Source: Micromonospora inyonensis
Lineage (GTDB): Bacteria > Actinomycetota > Actinomycetes > Mycobacteriales > Micromonosporaceae
NCBI RefSeq assembly: GCF_900091415.1
Contig: NZ_FMHU01000002.1
Coordinates: 2,108,001 to 2,172,000 of the forward strand
Length of the DNA stretch: 64,000 nt
Direction of reading: 5' to 3'
Numbering within the stretch: position 1 is the first letter of the stretch; every line of letters starts with the position of its first letter. Positions 34,901 to 43,900 of this stretch are shown one piece after another. Position numbers and translations under genes: made by a program. A model generated the notes under the pieces. The model saw only the letters and a list, made by a program, of their open reading frames with translations, searched no databases and was not told the origin of the DNA.

Positions 34901-37900
34901 ACCGGTGCCGGGTCTCCTCCTCGGCGATCTGCTCGGCGAGGCCGGCCACGTCCCGGCCGGTCGCCTCGTGCACCGGCAGTTCTACCGGGCCGGGCGAACG
35001 CGGCACCAGGCGCGGCTCGCCGTCGACCTCCCGGACCGTGGACCGCAGCGCCGGGTGTCGTCGGACGACGAGGGTCAGGGCGTCGCGCAGGGCGGGCACG
35101 TCGAGCGGACCGTCCAGGCGGACCACCAGGGACTCCGTGTAGGTGGGGCGACCGGGCAGGACCCGCTCGGCGAACCAGATCTCGCGCTGCGCCTCGGTCA
35201 GCGGGCTGGTCTCCTCCGCCGGCCGGTCGACCGTGCGCTCCGCCGCCGGCCCGTCGGGCGCCCCCGACCAGGGGGTCGGCTCCGGTCCCGCCGGACCGTT
35301 CAGGAGCGTGTGCAGCCGCTCGACACCGGGCAGACCGGCCAGCATCCGGCCCGGGGAGAGACCGAAGTCGACGAAGCAGCCGATCTCGTCCACGCCCAGC
35401 GCGGTGAGGCGTTCCACCAGCGACCGGGCCTCCTCCGGGCTGCCGATCAGCGCCCGGTCGGCGGTGTACCGGGCGTAGGCGCGGCGGAGCAGGTAGTCGA
35501 CGTCCTCCGGGGTGGTCGAGTCCAGGTCGATGGTGACACCGAGGCTGTTGGTCACCTGACCGAAGAGGGCCAGCGACGACCGGAGGTAGTCGCAGAACGG
35601 GCCGAACGCCTCCTCGCGGGCCCGGTCGCCGTCCTCGCCGAGGTAGGTGTGCAGCAGCAGGACGATCCGCCCGGCGTCCGGGTCCAGGCCGTGCTCGGCT
35701 CGGGTCGCCCGGTAGAGGGCGATGTTGGCGGCCAGTTGCGCCACGTCCTGGGACATCAGGTTGGTGATGATCCCGAGGTCGGCCGCCGCCGCCCGGCGGT
35801 AGCTGTCCGGGTTGCCCACCACGGCGGTGAACAGGGGCGGCATCGGCTGGACGGGGGGCGGGAAGAGCCGCACCTCGACCGGTTCGCCGTTGCCCGCGGT
35901 ACGGGTGACCGCCTGGCCCTGCCAGAGCCGGCGGATCTGGTCGAGGGACTCGTACATCGCCTCCCGGTGCCGTCCGTACGTCTGCGGGGCGAGCACGAAG
36001 TCGCGGGCGTGCCAGCCGCTGGCGCAGCCGATGCCCACCCGCCCGCGCGACAGGTTGTCCACCACCGACCACTCCTCGGCGACCCGGATCGGGTCGTGCA
36101 GCGGGAGGACGGCGCATCCCGCGTGGATGCGGACCCGGCTGGTACGCGCGGCGACGGCGGCGGCCAGCACCGACGGGTTGGGGAAGATGCCGCCGAACGA
36201 GTCGAAGTGCCGCTCGGGCAGCCACACCGCGTACAGGCCGTGGGTGTCGGCGAAGGTCGCCGCGTCGAGTACGGCGTCGTAGCGGTCCTGGACGTTCTCC
36301 TGCGGGTAGTCGCCGAAGAAGTACAGGCTGACGTCGACCCGCGCCGCCGCCCGTGCACGCACCGGGGACGGCACGACGGCCGGTCCCCGCCCGTTGGCGA
36401 CCGCCGCGCCAGGCGCGGACGGCACGGCGGGAACGGACGGCACGGCAGGAACGGACGGCACGGCGGGAACGGACGGCACGGCAGGAACGGACGGCGGGCC
36501 GGGCAGGAATCCCCCGGCGCGCAGGGCGAGCAGGCTGTCCCGGACGGCCTCGACGATCCGGTCGACGTCGGCGTCGGTGTGCGCGTCGGAGAGGAAGAAG
36601 TTGCGCCACTCCCAGACGTGCACACCGGCCAGCACCAGGTGGTGGAAGAGCAGATCCAGGTTGACCTCGGAGGCGAAGCGGAACAGCGACCCGAAGCGGT
36701 GCACCCGCAGCGGGAAGCCCTCCTCGGCGCAGAACGTGTTCACGGCGTCGGCGAGCCGCTCGGTGCGGCGGTTCAGCCCGTCCTGGAGCGCCGGACCCCG
36801 GTCGCGCAGTTCGGTGAGCACCGCCCGGGCCGCCACCATCGAGAGCGGATGCTGGATGTACGTGCCACCGAAGAAGGTGGTGTCCTGCGGCGGGTAGCTG
36901 TCGTCGCCGTAGCGCCAGAAGCCGCCGTCGACCCAGTCCATGATGTCCGCGCGGCCGGCCACCGCGCCGACCGGATACCCGCCACCGATCACCTTGCCGT
37001 ACGTGGCGAGGTCGGCGCGGACGCCGAAGACGCCCTGCGCGCCCTGCGGGTGCGGACGGAAGCCGGTGAGCATCTCGTCGAAGAGCAGGACCATGCCGTG
37101 CCGGTCGCAGGCGGCGCGCAGCGCGTGGAGGAACTCCGCCGGCTGGCGGTCCGGGTGCCGGCTCTGCACCGGTTCGACGACCACGGCGGCGATCCGGTCG
37201 GCGGACCGCTCGATCGCCGCCAGGCTCTGCGGGTCGTCGTACGGCAAGACCAGGACGTCGGTGACCGCCGAGTCCGGGATGCCGGCCGAGACCGGCACGG
37301 TGCGCCAGGCGTCGCCGTCGCGCACCCCACGGCCCAGCACCGGGTCGATGTGGCCGTGGTACGACCCGGTGAACATGACGATCAGCGGCCGACCGGTGTA
37401 CGCACGGGCCAGCCGGAAGGCCGCCGAGTTGGCCTCGGTGCCGGTGGTGGCGAAGGCGGCCCGGTCCATGCCGGTCAGCTCGCAGAGCAGTTCGGCCGCC
37501 TCACCGGTCTCCTCCCCCCGGGGACCGAGCCGCAGCCCGCCGTCGAGGTGCTCGGCGATCGCCCGGGTGAGGAAGTCCGGCTCGTGACCGAAGAGCAGGG
37601 CCCCGAAGCCCATGGTGATGTCGACGTAGCTGTTGCCGTCGACGTCCTCCAGGTGGGCGCCCCGGGCTCGTCGCGCGGCCAGCGGGTAGAGCAGTTCCTT
37701 GGTGGCGCGGCGGAAACCGACGACGGCCCGGCTGTCGGCCAGCCGCCGCCGGTGCCGCTGGGCCAGCGCCTTGGAGGTCGGGGTCCGCGCGGTGTAGCGA
37801 CGGACCAGGTCGGCGAAGTGCTCCTGCTGACGAGGGTCGAGGCGGCCACCTCCCAGCCCGGCGCCGACCCGGGTGGGCCGGGGGCCGACCTGGGCCGGCA

Positions 37901-40900
37901 CCGTCGCCGGGTCGGTCCGGGCCGAGGAAGCCGGCGCGGAGCTGCCCCCGGACGCCGACCCGACACCCCCGGGCACGGCCGGCGCGGGTACCACCGACGC
38001 GGGCACGGCCGGCGCGGCGGGCACCGACGGGTCGGGCGCGGGGGCGGGCGGCGGGACGGCGGCCAGCGCGGAGAGTTGGCGGGCCATCAGGTCGGTGAAC
38101 TGCCCCATCAACGCGAGTTGACCCCGGAGCAGCTCACCGGCGACGGGATCCCCGGCCACCGGGGCACCGGTCGACGGGGGTACCGGAAGGGCCGCCGACC
38201 CCGGACCGGTGGCCGGGGCTCCGGTGGACCCCTCCGGCACCTCGCCGAGCACGGGCGGCACCACGCCGGACAACGCCGGCGCCCCCACCGGCGCGGCGGG
38301 CCCGGGCGGCACGACGGCGGGCGCGAAAGGCACGGCGGGCGCGAGAGGCACGGCGGCGCGGTCGGGGACGGTCCCCGCACCGGACGGAACGGCCGTCCCC
38401 GGGGCGGCACCACCGGCCACCGCGACGGTCGGCGCAGCGACCTCGGCGGGCATCCCGTCGGCAGCGGGCAGCGCGGCGGCGACCGGCGCGCCCAGCGCGG
38501 CGAGCCGCTCCGGTGCCGCCCGCTCGACGATCGCCGCCGTCAGGCGGCTCGGGCTGTCGAGTTCCTCGAACAGTTCCCGCATCGGGACCCGGATACCGAA
38601 GGTCGTCTCCAGCTCCCGCAGCAGGTTGATCATCAACAGCGAGTCGGCACCGAGGTCGAAGAAGGGCGTCTCCTCCGGTACCCGGTCGACGTCGGTGCCG
38701 AGCTGCTCGGCGGTCAGCTCCCGCACCCGGCGCAGGACGAGCGGGGTGGCGGAAGCCGGGGTGGCGGCCGGGGACATGACGGGACCTCCTGGGACCGGGG
38801 GGTCGGACGGGGCGGACGGCACCGGGCGGGGGACGGCGGCCCAGTGCCGGGTCCGCTGGAACGGGTACGTGGGCAGGGGCACCCGGCGGCCGGTCGGCGC
38901 CAGCGCCGCCCAGTCGACCTCGACGCCCCGGCAGAACAACTCGGCCAACGCGGCCAGCACCTCGGCGGCCCGGTCGGTGCGGCCCCGCTGCACGGGGATC
39001 CACCGGGTCTGCGGCCACTGCCGGCCGAGCATGGCCAGCAGCGCCTCCGGACCCAGCTCCACGAACGTGGTGCAGCCGTCGGCGACCAGTCCCGCGACAC
39101 CCGCGCCGAAGTCCGACCGCTCGCGGGTGTGGCGCCGGACGTGCGTGGCGTCCGGCAGCGTTCCGGGGGCCAGGCGTGCGCCGCCGAGCCCGGTGACGAG
39201 CGGGATCCGCAGCGGTCGCCAGTCGAGGGTGGCGGCGTGCGCCGCGAGATCGTCGAGGACCGGTTCCAGGAACGCGGAGTGGAACGCCCGGTCGGTCGGC
39301 AGCGGTCGGTGCCGGAGGCCGGCGTCGTCGAGCTGCCGCCCGAAGTGGCGCACGGCCGAGGGCGGTCCGGCCACCACGTGCCGGCGCGGCCCGTTGGACA
39401 CGGTCAGCTCGACCTCGGGTGCCCGGCGCAGCAACGGTTCCAGTTCGGCCTCGTCGGCCAGGACGGCGAGCGCCGCGCCCGGTGGCGTACCGCGCTGGAT
39501 CAGCTCGCCGCGCACGGCCGCGAGGTGCAGGCCGTCCTCGACGGAGAGCGCACCGGCCAGGCAGAGTGCGGCGTACTCCCCCGCGCTCTGTCCGATCACG
39601 ACGTCGGGGCGGACGCCGACCGACTCCAGCAGTCGGGCCTGCGCCACCTGGAGGGCGAACAGGGCCGGCTGCACGGTGGCGGTGCTCCACTCGTGCGTCG
39701 CGCCACGCAGCGCCGCCAGCAGGTCGATGCCCCAGTCCTGCCGGTACCGGGCGGCGCAGGTCTCCAGCACCTCACGGGCCGGCTCGTAGGCCAGCAGTCC
39801 GACCGCCGCCGCACGCAGGTCGACCCCCTGCCCGGTGCAGGCGAGGACGACCGGCCCGGGTCCACCGTCGGGGACCACGCCCGCGACCGGGGCGGCCGGG
39901 CTGCCCGCCTCGTCCGGCCGGCTCCGCAGCACCGCCGCCGCCTCGGCCGGGCCGGCCGCCCAGGCCACCAGCCGGTGACGTCGTCGCTGCCGGCCCGCGC
40001 CGAGCGTGACCAGCACGTCCTCGGGGCGCGGCGGGTCGGTGGCGAGCCGGTCGGCCATCCGCTCGGCCAGCGCGGCCAGCGCGGCGGGTGTCTGCGCGGT
40101 CAGTGGCACGACGGTGGGCGCGGCGGGACCGGGGACGGTCGACGGCGCGGGGGCGGCCGGGGGCTCCTCCACCACCACGTGGGCGTTGGTGCCGCCGACA
40201 CCGAGGGACGAGACCCCGGCCCGGCGCGGGCCGGGCACCGGCCACGGCTGGACGGACGTGGGCAGCTGGAACGGCCCGTCGGCCAGGCGGAGTTCGGGGT
40301 TGGGGCGGCGCAGGTTGGCCACCGGTGGGATCCGACCGTGCCGGACCGCCAGCGCCGCCTTGATCAGCCCGGCCATGCCGGCGGCGGTGTCCAGGTGGCC
40401 GATGTTCGCCTTCACCGCGCCGAGCGGCAGCGGGGCGGGACGGTCGGCGAAGACCGTCCGCAGGGCCGCCACCTCGATCGGGTCGCCGATCCGGGTGCCG
40501 GTGCCGTGGGTCTCCAGGTAGCCGATCGACGCGGCGGGCACGCCCGCCACGGCCAGGGCGTCCCGGATCACCCCGGCGTGACCGTCGGCCGTGGGCGCGG
40601 TGTAGCCGCTCTTGGCGGCCCCGTCGTTGTTGACCGCCGAGCCGAGGATCACCGCGTGCACGGTGTCGCCGTCGGCGATCGCGTCGTCGAGGCGCTTGAG
40701 CAGGACGGCCGCGACCCCGTTGCCCCCGACCGTGCCGTCGGCGTCGGCGTCGAAGGCCCGGCAGACGCCGGTGCGGGAGAGGATCGACCCCTCCGCGTGC
40801 CGGTAGCCGGCCACCCGGGGCACATGCAGCGCGGCCGCGCCGGCCAGCGCCAGGTCGGACTCCCCGGCCAGCAGCGACCGTACGGCCAGGTGCACCGCGA

Positions 40901-43900
40901 CCAGCGAGGTGGAGCAGGCCGTCTGCACGCTCAGCGCCGGCCCGGTCAGCCCCAGCCGGTACGCCACCCGGGTGGCCAGGAAGTCGGGCTGGTTGCCGAT
41001 GGTCACCTGCAACGCGGTGAGGTGGGCGACCGGGTCCGTGCCGGCGAGCTGTTCCAGCAGGTAGGAGCGGAGCGAGTAGAGGTGCATGCCGGAGCCGGCG
41101 AAGACCCCGACCCGTCGTCGCGTGCCGGCGTACCCGGCGTCCTCCAGCGCCTCCTGGCAGACCTCGAGGAAGATCCGCTGCTGCGGGTCGGTCAGCGTCG
41201 CCTCGCGCGGGGCGATGCCGAACGCCTCGGCGTCGAAGCTCTCGATGTCGTCGAGCGCGCCGCTGACCGGGACGAACTCCCCGTCGTCGACGAGGGCGGC
41301 GGGCCAGCCGGCGGCGAGCAGTTCGGCGCGGTCGAACCGGCGCACGTCGACCTGCCCGGCGAGCAGGTTGCGCCAGTACCGGTCGGCGGTGTCGGCGCCG
41401 GGCAGACGCAACGCCATGCCGACGATCGCGATCCGCCCGTCGCCCGGGGCCCGTGCGCCGGTGGCGCCGCCGGTCGGGGCCGCCGATCCGGCCAGCAGGT
41501 CCACCAGGTACGCCACCAGCGCGGCCGGTGTGCCGTGGGTGAACAGGGCGGTCTGCGGGAAGCGCGTGTCCAGTGCCTGTTGCAGCAGGGTGTGCAGGCG
41601 CAGCAGGCGTACCGAGTCGAGGCCGGCGTCGTGGAACGCCGTACGGTCCTCGATTCCGGCGGGCAACGCCTGGCGCAGCACCTCCCGGACGGTGCGGGCC
41701 ACGGTCAGCGGGTCCCGGGCCGGTGCGCCGGAGGCCGGAGCCGACCGGGGCTGGGGTTCGGACGACGCCGCCGGGGCCGGCGCGGAGGGTCGGGCCGGGA
41801 CGGGCGGCGGTGACGGTGCGGCGGGGGTGGCCGCCGCGGACCGGGCCTCCGGCAGCGGCCGGCTCTCCGGGTCACCGGCCGCTGCCGCCGGCGCTTGCGG
41901 GTCGTCCGGCGCCACCAGCGCCGGAGTCCCGAACACGTCCACCGGGGCCGGTGCGGGGGTCCCCGACCCGTCCACCGGATCCGGCGCGGTGACCGCCTCC
42001 AACGGCCGGACGGGTCGCACCAGGTGCCGGACGCGCGGCGCGTCCGGGTCGATGCCGGCGAGGAGGTGCCCCGGCGGCAGGCGCAGCGCCACCCGGGTCA
42101 GCGCGAGTCCCTCGGTGGCGGAGAGGGTCCGCAGATGGCGGCGGGTGGCCTGCTCGACGCCGCCCCGGGTGGCGCTCATCCCGACGCCGCGCCACATTCC
42201 CCAGCTCACGCACTGCACGGGCCGTTCGGTGCCCAGGTGCGCGCAGAGCGCCTCGAGGAAGGCGTTGCCGGCCGCGTAGCCGCCCGTGCCGACCACCGGC
42301 ACCAGCGCCAGCAGGGACGAGAACGCCACCAGACGGGCCCCCGGCCGGTGCCGCAGCAGGCGGGCCACCTGTACCGAACCGTCCACCTTGGCCGCCGCGC
42401 CGGCACGCCACCGGCGGGGATCGATCTCGGTCAGCGGGGCCTGGTGGTAGTCACCGGCGAGGTGCAGCACCCCGTCCAACGGCGCCTGCCACTCCCGCTC
42501 GGCGACGTCGACCGCGGCCCGCAGGGCAGCACCGTCGGTGACGTCGGCAACGTCGTAGCGCACCCGTCCCGTGCCGCCCGCGAGGTCCGCCACGGCGGCG
42601 GAGACCTGCGCCGCCGGCTTCCGGCCGACCACGAGCAGGTGCAGGTCGAGGTCGGCGGCGAGCCGGCCCAGCACGGCCCGGGACACTCCGCCGAGGCCGC
42701 CGGTGACGAGCCAGCGGGTGCCCGGCGGGACCACCGGCCCGTCACCGGTGGTGACGTCGGGAGCGTCGACCCGGTGCAGGGTGCGGACAAGCGGGCCGTC
42801 CCGCCAGGCCACGACGTTCTCCCGGTGCCGCCAACCGGTCGCCGCCGCGAGGACGGCGGCGTCGGCGGTCACGTCCGGGCCGGGCAGGTCGAGGTGCCAG
42901 GTGCGGACGTCGGGGTGCTCGACGCCGAAGGTCTCGCCGAGGCTGGCCGTGAGCGCGGCCGGATAGCAGCCCGGTTCGTCGCCCCGGATGCGGTACAGGC
43001 CCCGGCTGACGGTCAGCAGGGTGCCCGTCCAGCCGACCTCGGCAAGCGTCCGGATCAGGTGCAGAAGGTGGGTGCCGCAGGTCTCGACGGCGGCGTCGAC
43101 GGCCGCCGCGTCGTCCGGGTCGGGGGCCGGCAGGTAGCTGGGGGCGAAGACGACCAGCGCGGGCGTCCGGTCCGGTGCGACGAGCGCGTCGCGCAGACTG
43201 GCGGGGCCGCCGTCCGCCTCCGGCGGGCCCGTCGGCGCGCCGTCCCCGGCGGCGGTCAGGCCGTCGACGAGCACGACGTCGGGCAGCGCGTCGCGCAGCG
43301 CCGTGGCGAGTCCGAGCCGGTCGGTGACCACGAGCACCGGTCCGGGTGGCGGGTCGACGCTCATCGTCCGGGGTGCCCAGGCCGGGCGGTGCAGGCAGTC
43401 GGGGATGGTGTCCGGGCCCGCCTCCAGCAGGTCGGCACGGCGTTCCGCGGCGGCGTACCCGCCGTCGAGCAGGCGGGCCCGCATGCTGCTGCGCTGGATC
43501 TTGCCGCTGGTGGTCTTCTCGAACCGGTCGCGCTCGACGGGGACCAGGCGGGCGGTGGCGATCTGCATCCGGTCGGCCAGGCGGCGGCGGACCCGGGTCA
43601 GCAGGGCCGTGTCCGGTTCGCCCTCGGCGACGAGGAGCACCACGATCTGCTCGGTGCCGTCGGCGTCCGGCGCGCCGACCGCCGCGACGAAGCTCGCCGC
43701 GACACCGTCGACGTCGCCCACCACGTCCTCGATGTCGTGGCAGAAGTAGTGAACGCCGTTGACGATGATGACCTCTTTACCGCGCCCGGTGATGGTCAGC
43801 CGGCCGTCGGCCAGGAAGGCGAGGTCGCCGGTGTCGAACCAGTCGCCGTCGGGGAAGGCCGCCCGGTTGGCCTCGTCGTTGCCGAGGTAGCCCGGGGTGA

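Noticed and set aside
36421..36492. CRISPR array
   Set aside because: Units are contiguous 18-bp coding repeats without spacers, inside a linker of the synthase. No cas gene is in the window.
34815..41813. 2332-codon plus-strand open frame across the megasynthase
   Set aside because: Antisense shadow of the C, LLM, AMT, AT and KS domains; the composition is Gly/Arg/Val-rich without any motif.
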